A stretch of DNA of 64,000 bases, taken from Acidobacteriota bacterium (GTDB lineage: Bacteria > Acidobacteriota > Terriglobia > Bryobacterales > Bryobacteraceae). Below the pieces are notes generated by a model that searched no databases, was not told the origin of the DNA, and saw nothing but the letters and a program-made list of their open reading frames with translations. Of this stretch, positions 7,591 to 15,897 are shown piece by piece; the first letter of the stretch is position 1, and the number at the start of each line of letters is the position of its first letter. Position numbers and translations under genes: made by a program. The stretch lies in contig JANXSF010000060.1 of assembly GCA_025352795.1 (NCBI GenBank), positions 1-64,000 of the forward strand, in the 5' to 3' direction.

Positions 7591-8898
7591 TCAGAAATTC
7601 ACCCCTGTCATAACCTGGGGTTCCACGCGCCCTTCCTTCAATGGGAACGCAACGTATAGATAGAACCCATCTCGCGTACGAATTCCTCCCCCAACGGAGT
7701 TTCTGGCCACTTTAGCCAGTGAATTTCCCCAAACGGTGCCTGAATCAATAAATGCGGCAGGCATCCACTTTTGGCCGACACGCATGGCATATTCAACAGA
7801 ACCGGCCATGATGCGGGTGGCACCCATGGGGGTGATATCGTATTTGTTCCAACCACGTAGAATGCGCGAATTCCCGGCCACAAAGCGTTCCGAAAGCGGC
7901 GCGACGCCATCCAGCCGACCGACAACGAAACTGGTATCCAGCCGCTGCTTGTTTACTGTTACGGCGTAACGCGCTTCGGCGGAGTGGCGTCGAAAACTGT
8001 AGTCGCCACCTGCGAATTGCGTGCCAATGCGCGTGGCAAATTCAGTGGTAGCCGTTTGACGAATGGAATCAAGCTCCCCCCAGTCGCGGTGCAGTCGCAG
8101 AGTAGTCACTAACGACTGGGAGGAGCCTCTCCCCAGGCTGGAAGCCGGAGAAGCTTGTGTAAGATTGCTGTTAGTTCCGAAATTGTAATTGGTGAATGAG
8201 ATGCCCGATGTCAGCGATACGCCTTCAATCGGAGTATAGGTGACGGTGGGCGTATAGCTTTGGCGATTGTTGAACTGGCCGTTGGTGGCGGTGGTGGAAG
8301 AATTCCACTGCGAATTGAAGGCATCAAACTGAAACCCGGCGCGCACTTTATCGCGAAAAAACTTACGTTGATAGTTGGCGGAAACGCCTTGCAGTCTATC
8401 CAGGGAATCCTCACCATTGTTCAGGTAGCCGACGCGAATGGCTTGGGTATCGGTTTCGGTAGTGAGAAATCCGGCACCGGATAAACCTTGTTTCCCGTAG
8501 TAGGCAATGCGAGAACGGGAGGGGTCCAGCAAAGATTTGCCAGGTTCCACGTCGAGCAGCACCTTAATATTTTCAGCATTGGTCCCACGCTGCAATTTGG
8601 GAGAGACGGCACGGGCGCGTAGTTCCTGTTTAATCTTTACGGCGAGCTCAGCAAAAATGTCCGGATGAAATTTTTCACCGACGCGGCGCTTCAGTTCCGT
8701 CCGCAGCGATCGGCTAAGCCGAGCTTCGTCAATGCCGGAAAGTTCGATACTTTCGACAGTATAGCGGGCATTGACGTTATTCACTTCCTGAGCCTTGGCA
8801 TGGGCAATGCGGATACCGGCCACGCCGACTAAGAGTCCCAGGGAATATGCCAACGCGACTGACGCCATCCAATCTCTACTTCTCATGAACAAACTCAT
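7591..8898 (-). CDS. BamA/TamA-family outer-membrane beta-barrel protein
   Basis: About 435 residues from the ATG at 8898, which has AAGGAA at good spacing; a longer frame to 8967 lacks a better start. N-terminal signal anchor (SVALAYSLGLLVGVAG), one POTRA-like region (YTVESIELSGIDEARL...), then a barrel rich in alternating aromatic strands with the Omp85 signatures RFVAGNSRILRGW and the C-terminal VGGGIRTRDGFYLYVAFPL. It has a single POTRA and is shorter than BamA, so a TamA/ShlB-like or surface-antigen-D15 protein is more likely than the essential BamA. First gene of the operon with DUF4390-NtrY-NtrX. Confidence 0.85.
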   Translation of the reverse strand: MSLFMRSRDWMASVALAYSLGLLVGVAGIRIAHAKAQEVNNVNARYTVESIELSGIDEARLSRSLRTELKRRVGEKFHPDIFAELAVKIKQELRARAVSPKLQRGTNAENIKVLLDVEPGKSLLDPSRSRIAYYGKQGLSGAGFLTTETDTQAIRVGYLNNGEDSLDRLQGVSANYQRKFFRDKVRAGFQFDAFNSQWNSSTTATNGQFNNRQSYTPTVTYTPIEGVSLTSGISFTNYNFGTNSNLTQASPASSLGRGSSQSLVTTLRLHRDWGELDSIRQTATTEFATRIGTQFAGGDYSFRRHSAEARYAVTVNKQRLDTSFVVGRLDGVAPLSERFVAGNSRILRGWNKYDITPMGATRIMAGSVEYAMRVGQKWMPAAFIDSGTVWGNSLAKVARNSVGGGIRTRDGFYLYVAFPLKEGRVEPQVMTGVNF

Positions 8899-9059
8899 TG
8901 CAGGTTCCTTGCCAAAGGTTAAATTGATGAACTGATTAGACGTCGTGTAGAGGGTGTGTGGTTCCATCGCACAGTGTGTGAATTTTCAGCACAGGTGCAA
9001 TGTTATCCGCGGCCTGTCGATCTGTCTTCTGATATGATTTCGATTGAGACCTAGTTTAG

Positions 9060-9458
9060 ATGAAACATACTTTCTTTTTCAAAACTGGATTGATGCTTGT
9101 AGGACTCACTTCAGTGTCCGTGCTTCCGGAAGTTCAAGCTGCGCAGGAACGACAGAAGCCGCCATCGCGAATCAGGAGGGATTCCAATGCAATGGCTGCC
9201 CAGCTCATCAAAAAAGTGCCCCCTACCTATCCGAGTCAAGCGAAAGAAGAGCGCAGGCAAGGTACCGTTACGCTGCAAGTTGTGATTTTGAAAGACGGAA
9301 CCGTGGGCACTTTAGATGCCATGCCTGGTGCCGATGCCGATTTAACGGCGTCTGCCCTTGATGCTGTTCAGCAGTGGGTCTATCACCCGACGCTTCTGAA
9401 CGGTATAGCGGTTGAAGTAGAAACTACGGTACAAGTAAATTACACGCTGACCAAGTAG
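9060..9458 (+). CDS. TonB C-terminal domain protein with signal peptide
   Basis: 132 residues: signal peptide ending near PEVQA, a short basic linker, then a TonB_C domain (LIKKVPPTYPSQAKEERRQG, VTLQVVILKDGTVGTLDAMPG, QQWVYHPTLLNGIAVEVETT). Unlike true TonB there is no proline-rich spanning segment and the N-terminus looks cleavable, so it is probably a periplasmic TonB-box interactor or accessory protein. Divergent from the BamA-like gene. Confidence 0.85.
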   Translation: MKHTFFFKTGLMLVGLTSVSVLPEVQAAQERQKPPSRIRRDSNAMAAQLIKKVPPTYPSQAKEERRQGTVTLQVVILKDGTVGTLDAMPGADADLTASALDAVQQWVYHPTLLNGIAVEVETTVQVNYTLTK

Positions 9459-9469
9459 ACGAAGTAAGC

Positions 9470-9533
9470 AGAAGACGAACAAAGCATCTTGGATTTTATC
9501 TGCGTTCATCTGCGTCATCTGCGGATAATTAGT
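9470..9533. repeat. ATCTGCG-rich dispersed repeat, copy 1
   Basis: Contains GAACAAAGCATCTTGGATTT followed by tandem TATCTGCGTTCATCTGCGTC and ATCTGCGGATAATTA. Near-identical strings recur at 19.36-19.43, 28.02-28.10 and 46.88-46.92 kb, always between genes. It lies between the TonB-C and TIGR03435 genes. Confidence 0.8.
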
Positions 9534-9549
9534 GTTAGTCTTTTTCTAA

Positions 9550-10311
9550 GTGATACGAATATTGACTCTCTGCGGAATGGCTGCTGGGATCGCGATAACT
9601 TGCAGCTCCACCCAAGCCCAACCTGCGTTTGATGTAGCTGTGGTCAAACAGTGGCATCCGCCCACTGGCGATAGTTTTAACATCACCTTGGGGGCAACTC
9701 AAAACGGAAAAGTTACTTTCGCCAATGCCACATTCAGCGACTGTTTGAAATTTGCATACGGCCTGGTTTCTGAGGATCAGATCGCGGGTCCCGATTGGGT
9801 CAAGTCCGGATCTGTGCGCTTCGATATTGTGGGGCAGGCTTCGCCGGAAACGCCTCGCGAACAGCTTCAGTTGATGGTGCAGACGCTACTTGCTGAGCGC
9901 ATGAAATTGAAGGTCCACTACGAGCAGAAAACGCTTGCACACTTGGCCTTGGTTGTGGGTAAAAACGGACCCAAACTGCTGCCTCCGAACATGTCCGGAG
10001 ACAATAGCATAGGTGGAGGACGGATCAATGGAAATCACATGTCCATGCAATTGTTGGCGAGCATGTTGTCGCGCTTGGAGCGGCAAATCGTGGTGGATAG
10101 AACGGAACTAAAAGGCCTGTTTGAAGTGCATCTAAAATGGACTCCAGACAACAATTCCCCCAATGCACCCAATAGCGAAACCCTGCCTGAGGCCGGTTTA
10201 TCTCTGTTCAAAGCAATCCAGGAGCAGCTTGGGTTGAAGTTGGAATCGCGGAAGAGCCCGTTAGACATCCTTGTTGTTGATCAAGCGGAAAAAGTACCCA
10301 CCGAAAATTAG
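9550..10311 (+). CDS. TIGR03435 family protein
   Basis: 253 residues from GTG 9550: signal peptide ending near STQAQ, then the family pattern FDVAVVKQWHPPTGDSFNI, FANATFSDCLKFAYGL, ISGPDW-like IAGPDWVKSGSVRFDI, LLAERMKLKVHYEQKTL and the closing LGLKLESRKSPLDILVVDQAEKVP. This family is strongly expanded in Solibacter-type Acidobacteria; members are exported and of unknown function, sometimes linked to M56 peptidase genes, none of which is next door here. A strong terminator follows. Confidence 0.93.
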   Translation: MIRILTLCGMAAGIAITCSSTQAQPAFDVAVVKQWHPPTGDSFNITLGATQNGKVTFANATFSDCLKFAYGLVSEDQIAGPDWVKSGSVRFDIVGQASPETPREQLQLMVQTLLAERMKLKVHYEQKTLAHLALVVGKNGPKLLPPNMSGDNSIGGGRINGNHMSMQLLASMLSRLERQIVVDRTELKGLFEVHLKWTPDNNSPNAPNSETLPEAGLSLFKAIQEQLGLKLESRKSPLDILVVDQAEKVPTEN

Positions 10312-10313
10312 AA

Positions 10314-10343
10314 AAGGCCTCCCGCACACCAGGAGGCCTTTTT
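10314..10343 (+). terminator. Rho-independent terminator
   Basis: Perfect inverted repeat AAAGGCCTCC / GGAGGCCTTT around a nine-base loop, running into five Ts. It lies 3 bases after the TIGR03435 stop and before the convergent hsp20 gene, so it may serve both. Confidence 0.9.
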
Positions 10344-10358
10344 CATTTCAACAACGGC

Positions 10359-10781
10359 TTAGCTTACTTTGACTTCAATGGTTCTGGGTTTCGACAATTC
10401 CACCTTGGGCAGAGTCACCGTAAGCACTCCATTTTTGTAAGCAGCACTCACTTTTTCCGCATCCACCGTTTCCGGCAACGCAAAGGTACGGGCAAAAGCA
10501 CCGTAGCTGCGTTCAATGCGATGGTAGCTGGCTTTGTCGTCCTTCTTGTCGAACTTGCGCTCTCCTTTAATGGTTAGCATGCTCTTTTCAATGCTGATGG
10601 CGATCTCTTTTTCAGTCATATCGGGGACGTCGGCTTTGAGGATCAGCTCCTGCTCCGTTTCGACGATATCAACTGGGGGAGTCCAGGGACGGGACGTCGC
10701 CGGAGTGGTGAAAAATCGGTTGAGGGTATCTTCTAGTAATCCGAAAGTTTGGCCATTGGGGTCGTATTTTGAAATAATCAT
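10359..10781 (-). CDS. Hsp20/alpha-crystallin small heat-shock chaperone
   Basis: 140 residues from ATG 10781, chosen because of a strong AAGGAG Shine-Dalgarno and because the promoter lies between it and the longer ORF start at 10868. The alpha-crystallin domain covers about residues 35-140, beginning WTPPVDIVETEQELILKADV and ending in the AYKNGVLTVTLPK signature. ATP-independent holdase that prevents aggregation in the cytoplasm. Single gene with its own promoter. Confidence 0.95.
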   Translation of the reverse strand: MIISKYDPNGQTFGLLEDTLNRFFTTPATSRPWTPPVDIVETEQELILKADVPDMTEKEIAISIEKSMLTIKGERKFDKKDDKASYHRIERSYGAFARTFALPETVDAEKVSAAYKNGVLTVTLPKVELSKPRTIEVKVS

Positions 10782-10815
10782 GTGTTTGGATCTCCTTGTG
10801 ATCTTCTGTTCCTTA

Positions 10816-10844
10816 ACTATAAAACATGAGTGTTCTACTGTCAA
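10816..10844 (-). promoter_or_regulatory. sigma-70-type promoter of hsp20
   Basis: On the minus strand TTGACA (10844-10839), a 17-base spacer and TATAGT (10821-10816). This is 11 of 12 consensus positions at ideal spacing, about 35 bases before the hsp20 ATG. No CIRCE or HAIR operator was recognised nearby. Confidence 0.8.
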
Positions 10845-10927
10845 GTAATATCTTGCGTGTGTAATCACTTATTGCGCCTCACATACCCCCCTTTCCTTCC
10901 GATATGTGCTCCTAGAAGGAATTTTCA

Positions 10928-12088
10928 ATGGGTTCGTCAACCTCCCTGTGCCTCATCCTGCTGTTACTGAATCTTTGCGCCTGTTCAAAACAGGAACCCC
11001 AACGACCGTCGCAGCAAACGTCGACGAAGCCGGCAATGCCAACCCATGCAGTTGATAAAAAACGAGTTATCTACCCTCATTCCGTCGTACCTGGGGGCGT
11101 CGCATCGAAAGAAGACATTGTCGAAGCCGGCCGCAGAGATCCAGTAGTTCGGCAACACTATGCTCAATTGGCGACCGCGAACATTGAGCCAGTGGTGCTG
11201 GAACAAGACCATATGGCTTATATATCGTACCGGTCTGCCAATAAGATCCACTGGACGGGGCATAAGGTAAAATTGGAAAAATGGGAATTGGTGCTGATCG
11301 GCGGGGGAACAACCGTCAGGGGACGTTGCGGGAATCTGGTTTCAGAAGGACCTCGGGAGCCGGTTCAATCCCCAGCGGTTGAGCCGACCGACCTTGAGTT
11401 CGATACCCCCTTAGAATTGAGCCCAGCAAAAGAAATTGCTTTGTCAGTGCCCAGCAGTTTCCTTTCCAACCTTCCGCAACCAGGCGCGCCATATCAATCG
11501 GAAACCGCTTCAGAGACTTTGATCGCGGCGTTGTTACCGGGAATGGGATCGGATGCAGGTGGAATGCCCGGATCGGGCGGCGGTGGTGGCGATGGTGCGC
11601 CATCTGGAGGTGGAATGCGGCCATCCAAAGGGACTCCCACTACTCCTGGGGCATTTAATTCTCCTGGTGGGGATCCACCGCCGCTGAACCCGCCGGGTCC
11701 ACCGGTATCGTATCCTTTTCCCCCGCCATCAGGAATACCTCCCAGCCTATTCCCTCCGCCCTCACCGCCGCCGAGCCCGCCGGGGACACCGCCGACGCCG
11801 CCCCATGCTCCACCAACCTATGGACCTCCGCCCACATTGGGGCCACCGCCGTCCAATCCGCCAGGCTCGCCGCCGCCGTATAATCCGCCAGGGTCGCCGC
11901 CACCTGGCCCACCACCGTCGTACCCGCCAAATCATCCGCCTGGTGGCCCCCCAGAGTTGCCTCCTTTAGGACCACCGCCGTCGGTTCCGCCTACAGAGAC
12001 TGTTCCTGAAGCGGCAACTTACCTGTTGACGGGCATTGGTTTGATTGGTGTAGCGCTATACGGACGAAGAGTAAATAAGTTAGGTTAG
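10928..12088 (+). CDS. proline-rich lipoprotein with PEP-CTERM-like tail
   Basis: 386 residues. The N-terminus LILLLLNLCACSKQ fits a lipoprotein signal with lipobox LCAC. A mixed region up to about 185 is followed by a glycine-rich patch and about 110 residues of PPG/PPS/NPPG-type repeats (roughly 235-355). The C-terminus TVPEAATYLLTGIGLIGVALYGRR has the VPE + hydrophobic segment + basic cluster layout of a PEP-CTERM sorting signal, with VPEA in place of VPEP. Probably surface exposed. It overlaps the convergent regulator gene by nine bases. Function unknown. Confidence 0.8.
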   Translation: MGSSTSLCLILLLLNLCACSKQEPQRPSQQTSTKPAMPTHAVDKKRVIYPHSVVPGGVASKEDIVEAGRRDPVVRQHYAQLATANIEPVVLEQDHMAYISYRSANKIHWTGHKVKLEKWELVLIGGGTTVRGRCGNLVSEGPREPVQSPAVEPTDLEFDTPLELSPAKEIALSVPSSFLSNLPQPGAPYQSETASETLIAALLPGMGSDAGGMPGSGGGGGDGAPSGGGMRPSKGTPTTPGAFNSPGGDPPPLNPPGPPVSYPFPPPSGIPPSLFPPPSPPPSPPGTPPTPPHAPPTYGPPPTLGPPPSNPPGSPPPYNPPGSPPPGPPPSYPPNHPPGGPPELPPLGPPPSVPPTETVPEAATYLLTGIGLIGVALYGRRVNKLG

Positions 12089-13471
12089 ATTGTGCTTTTT
12101 CATGCGATAACGAAGCGTGTCCCGGCTGATTTTCAACATTCTGGCAGCCAGACTTTGATTGCCAACAGCTTTATCAAGAGCTTGCATCAACAGCAGCTTT
12201 TCCTGTTCTTCCAAAGGGAGCATTTCTTCAGATTCCGGCGCAACACAAGCGGCACTCACTAAAATGGAATGCGCCGCTGCACCAGCGGTGAGATAGGTGG
12301 GTAGATCACCCACATCAATCATTTCTCCCATCACCATCATGGATGCATAGCCAATTACATTCTCTAATTCCCGAACATTTCCTGGCCAATTGTGCCGCAG
12401 TAAAATCAGCTCTGCACGACGAGTCAGCCCTCTTACTTTCTTCCCATATAACGCAGTGAATTTGCGCAAAAAATGGCGTTCCAGCAAGGGCAGGTCGCCT
12501 TCCCTCTCCGCTAAATCAGGAGTCGTAATCTCCACCATAGAGAGCCGATAGTAAAGATCTTCCCGAAACGTTTTTTCATCCATGCACTTCCGCAAATCGC
12601 GATTGGTGGCGGCGATAATGTGGACGTCTACTTTGCGTGCAGTCAGCGATCCCAGCCGTTGCACTTCCTGATTCTGAATGCAGCGCAGCAGCTTGGCTTG
12701 GGTAGACATGGGCATGTCGCCAATTTCATCCAGAAAAAGTGTGCCTTTATGGGCGTGCTCAAACAACCCGATCTTGTCTGTGGTGGCACCTGTAAACGAA
12801 CCTTTCACATGTCCAAACAGTTCGCTTTCAAACAGAGTTTCCACCACTGCCGAACAATTCAGCACCACAAAATTGCCTTGGGAAACGGGACTCAAACGGT
12901 GTAAAGCACTGGCCACAAGATCTTTGCCAGACCCGGTATGCCCAGTAACCAGCGTAGTCCGATAGTGCGGTGCCACGCGACGAATCCGCGAAAAAAGATC
13001 CCACATTTGCGGACTGTTGCCGATGATGCCTTCAAATTCAGAAACTTCTAATAGTTGCGATTGCAGGTTCTGAGCGATAGAACGGCGCCTGGCTTCCTCC
13101 ACCAACTGGTCCACTTTTTTGCGAACCATGGCGATGGAAACAGGTTTGTTCCAGTAATCGGATGCGCCCTTCTTAATGGCCTCCACGGCGGTTTCCGTGG
13201 AATAGTGGGCGGTCATCAAAATCACTTCAATGGCAGGATCGAATTCTACAATTCGTTCCAGCACTTCCATGCCGGAAAGTTTGGGCATCACCAAATCGGT
13301 TAGGACAATTTGCGGATGGTGTGTAAAGACAAGATCCAGGCCCTCTTCGGGATCTTCAGCCGTGAAAATCTCTAATTCCTGACGACCTAGAGCGGCTACA
13401 AGCAGCTCCAGGTTGCCAGGATTATCGTCGATAAGAACAATTTTGATCAGACTGGAATTGGCGGTTGTCAT
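12080..13471 (-). CDS. sigma-54-dependent response regulator (NtrC family)
   Basis: 463 residues from ATG 13471 (a TTG at 13489 is less likely). Receiver domain with D59 as phospho-acceptor and K109; AAA+ domain with Walker A GHTGSGKD (177-184), contact loop GSFTGA (224-229, Ser for the usual Ala) and Walker B GTLFLDEIGD; Fis-type HTH at the end (NQSLAARMLKISRDTLRYRM). No histidine kinase gene is adjacent, so its partner is elsewhere. The GSFTGA variant occurs in some active members. Confidence 0.92.
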   Translation of the reverse strand: MTTANSSLIKIVLIDDNPGNLELLVAALGRQELEIFTAEDPEEGLDLVFTHHPQIVLTDLVMPKLSGMEVLERIVEFDPAIEVILMTAHYSTETAVEAIKKGASDYWNKPVSIAMVRKKVDQLVEEARRRSIAQNLQSQLLEVSEFEGIIGNSPQMWDLFSRIRRVAPHYRTTLVTGHTGSGKDLVASALHRLSPVSQGNFVVLNCSAVVETLFESELFGHVKGSFTGATTDKIGLFEHAHKGTLFLDEIGDMPMSTQAKLLRCIQNQEVQRLGSLTARKVDVHIIAATNRDLRKCMDEKTFREDLYYRLSMVEITTPDLAEREGDLPLLERHFLRKFTALYGKKVRGLTRRAELILLRHNWPGNVRELENVIGYASMMVMGEMIDVGDLPTYLTAGAAAHSILVSAACVAPESEEMLPLEEQEKLLLMQALDKAVGNQSLAARMLKISRDTLRYRMKKHNLT

Positions 13472-13513
13472 AAGCACTGTTCGATACAATCCGCCACAAG
13501 ATGCCAGCAGTGA

Positions 13514-14065
13514 CTAACTGGAACGCTTAGCAAAATCGAGCGATGCCGAGTTCATACAATAGCGCAAACCAGTAGGCTTTGGTCCATCGTTGAAAACATG
13601 GCCCAGGTGGGCGTCACAACGGGCGCATTCCACTTCGTCGCGTGACATTCCCAAACTGTTATCGGCACCCAGGTGAACATTTTCTTTGGCGAGCGGTTGC
13701 CAAAAGCTGGGCCATCCCGTGCCGGATTCAAACTTGGTTTTGGAATCGAACAGCGGAGTGCCACAACAGATGCACTTGTAAATACCATCTTCGTGATTGG
13801 CGGCGTATTTGCCTGAAAAAGCCCGTTCCGTTCCCTTGTGCCGGGTGACTTCAAACTGCTCAGCATTCAGTTGCTTCTTCCACTCTGCGTCGCTTTTGGT
13901 TACTTTATCCAATTCCTTCACTCCTATTTTCTTGCCGCTTGCGTCAAACTGTACAATTTTCACCATGCGAGCCGCTGCCGTAGCTCTGCTGAAGCAGAAG
14001 GCTGCGCCAACGAATGCGGCCGCGAAAGTTCGTCTTGGAATTTCGTTGTTCGTCATAACCATCAA
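13514..14065 (-). CDS. msrB: peptide-methionine (R)-S-oxide reductase, exported
   Basis: 183 residues. The N-terminus has a twin-arginine-like signal ([16 protein letters not shown]), then the MsrB fold from about 60: [29 protein letters not shown], the second zinc pair in [13 protein letters not shown] and the catalytic cysteine in [12 protein letters not shown]. Both CxxC zinc pairs are intact. It reduces methionine-R-sulfoxide in proteins, here probably in the periplasm. Usually paired with MsrA, which is not in the window. Confidence 0.95.
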   Translation of the reverse strand: MMVMTNNEIPRRTFAAAFVGAAFCFSRATAAARMVKIVQFDASGKKIGVKELDKVTKSDAEWKKQLNAEQFEVTRHKGTERAFSGKYAANHEDGIYKCICCGTPLFDSKTKFESGTGWPSFWQPLAKENVHLGADNSLGMSRDEVECARCDAHLGHVFNDGPKPTGLRYCMNSASLDFAKRSS

Positions 14066-14150
14066 TCCACTGATGCTAGCAGTTTATTCCAGGCTGGCGG
14101 TAACAACTTAAGGATGTGGTGACCATATTTTCTATTGGCAAACGGCGGAG

Positions 14151-14613
14151 CTAACGAAGCTGTTCGGGAGTCTCGGGAATGGTAAGCCCACGAGCGGTGC
14201 TGACAGCCTTGATCGCTTGTTCCAACTCCATTCCAGAGGAAGCCAGCAAACTAGCAGCAATGAGACCGGACCTCCCAATGCTTTGGCGGCAATGAACCGC
14301 AACATTCCGGCCAGATTCCAACTCAGTCAAAATCTCTTTTACGAGTAGAAGGGCAGCGGACATTGAGGAAGGAACATCACGATCCGGTATTGGAAATGAC
14401 AGGTATCCCTATGGCAGAAGCTGCTGCGCCTTCATGAGCCAAACCCAATTGAGCAGCTTCTTCTTTCTCCAATAAAGAAACAATAACGTCCAACCCGGCG
14501 GCGAGCCAACCACTTGCTTCGTCTTCCAGCCAGTCCCAACCCCGGGGGCGTGAGACAACGGCCAGCCGACCAGCCCAGGGTCCCGGTATCAAATAAAGAT
14601 CAGGAGTCATCAT
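14151..14613 (-). pseudogene. dual-specificity/tyrosine phosphatase-like gene with a frameshift
   Basis: Two frames together give one complete protein. The N-terminal half starts MMTPDLYLIPGPWAGRLAVV (start at 14613) and runs to GIPVISNTGS before a stop at 14377. The C-terminal half in the next frame continues FPIPDRDVPSSMSAALLL and contains the CX5R active site HCRQSIGRSG, ending PETPEQLR. The switch must occur near 14395-14405, where one extra base (or two missing) breaks the frame. A single-base lesion, a sequencing error or programmed shifting could explain it. Intact it would be a ~150-residue phosphatase. It is head-to-head with the oxidoreductase gene. Confidence 0.8.
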
Positions 14614-14636
14614 AAATGTCGTAAAATGCGGAAGCA

Positions 14637-15893
14637 ATGTCTATCCTCAATCGTCGTAGCTTTCTGGTTGCCGCCTCCGCTGCTTCCCAATCCTGGGCTG
14701 GAGCCAATGACCGCGTCCGCCTCGCCATTGTCGGCGTGGGCAGCCGCGGCACCGCGCACATTAAAGAAATTCTTCCCGTTGGCAACGTTGAAATCGTCGC
14801 CCTGGTTGAAGTGGATGGGGCGCGTGCCGAAGCTGCTTCGCAATCGATTTTCAAGCAGACTGGCAAGCGTCCGCTGATTGAATCGGACATGCGGCGTGTG
14901 TTCGATAACAAGTCCATTGACGCCGTCACCATTGCAACAACCAACCACTGGCATGCACTTTCCGCCATCTGGGCCATGCAAGCAGGTAAAGATGTCTACG
15001 TGGAAAAGCCCATTTCACATAACATTTTTGAAGCCACGCAAGTTGTGGCGGCGGCTCGTAAATATAAACGCATCGCCGCTGGGGGCACGCAACGCCGCTG
15101 GTGGGGTCGATTCATTAAAGCCATGGAAATTGTGCATAGCTGGGCCATCGGCGATGTTTATCAAGGGAACTTTTTCTTTCCCGGCAATCGCGATTCCATC
15201 GGCATTAAGCCCATCAAAGAACCGCCCGCTAACTTGAATTGGGACCTATGGGTGGGGCCCGCGCCCATGCAGCGCTACCATGAAAACTTGGTTCACTATA
15301 ACTGGCACTGGTTTTGGGATTTCGGGAATGGGGAATTGGGCAACAATGGAATCCACATGATCGATGTGCTGCGCTGGGGTATGAAGCAGACCCTGCCCGT
15401 TTCTGTGCGATCCACTGGAGGCCGTTATGGCTACACCGATCAGGCGCAAACTCCGAATACGCAAAACGTGACCTGGACATTTGCCAACGGTGCAAGCATG
15501 GTAGGTCAATTACGCGGCTTGTATACAGCCGAGCCCATGTCCTGGGACTTTTTCGGTACCAAAGGGCACCTGCATATTATGGCCGACGGTCGATTCCAGG
15601 TGACCATGGGACGCAACAAGAAGCCCGAACCAGAAGTGGAATCACCGAAAGACCTGGATCATTTTGCCGGGTTTGCCGATGCCATTCGGACTCGCAATCC
15701 GAAGTTGCTGCATTCGGAAATCGAGGAAACAGCGCTTTCCACAGAGTTGTGCCACCTGGGGAATATTTCGCATCGGCTGGGACGGGAGTTGCGCTTTGAT
15801 CCAATGAAGAAAGTATTTATAGGGGATGCTGAAGCGAACGCCATGTTGACCAGAAAGTATCGCGCCCCGTATGTTGTACCCGTGCAGGTATAA
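14637..15893 (+). CDS. Gfo/Idh/MocA-family oxidoreductase, Tat-exported
   Basis: 418 residues. Tat-type start NRRSFLVAASAASQSWA, a Rossmann NAD(P) fold with GVGSRGTAH (about 36-44), the EKPISHN motif that contributes the catalytic lysine, and a C-terminal alpha/beta domain with WHWFWDFGNGELGNNGIHMID. Such secreted sugar-type oxidoreductases are common in Acidobacteria and Planctomycetes. Substrate not predictable; a sugar or inositol derivative is usual. Five bases ahead of the next gene, likely co-transcribed. Confidence 0.92.
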   Translation: MSILNRRSFLVAASAASQSWAGANDRVRLAIVGVGSRGTAHIKEILPVGNVEIVALVEVDGARAEAASQSIFKQTGKRPLIESDMRRVFDNKSIDAVTIATTNHWHALSAIWAMQAGKDVYVEKPISHNIFEATQVVAAARKYKRIAAGGTQRRWWGRFIKAMEIVHSWAIGDVYQGNFFFPGNRDSIGIKPIKEPPANLNWDLWVGPAPMQRYHENLVHYNWHWFWDFGNGELGNNGIHMIDVLRWGMKQTLPVSVRSTGGRYGYTDQAQTPNTQNVTWTFANGASMVGQLRGLYTAEPMSWDFFGTKGHLHIMADGRFQVTMGRNKKPEPEVESPKDLDHFAGFADAIRTRNPKLLHSEIEETALSTELCHLGNISHRLGRELRFDPMKKVFIGDAEANAMLTRKYRAPYVVPVQV

Positions 15894-15897
15894 GTGA

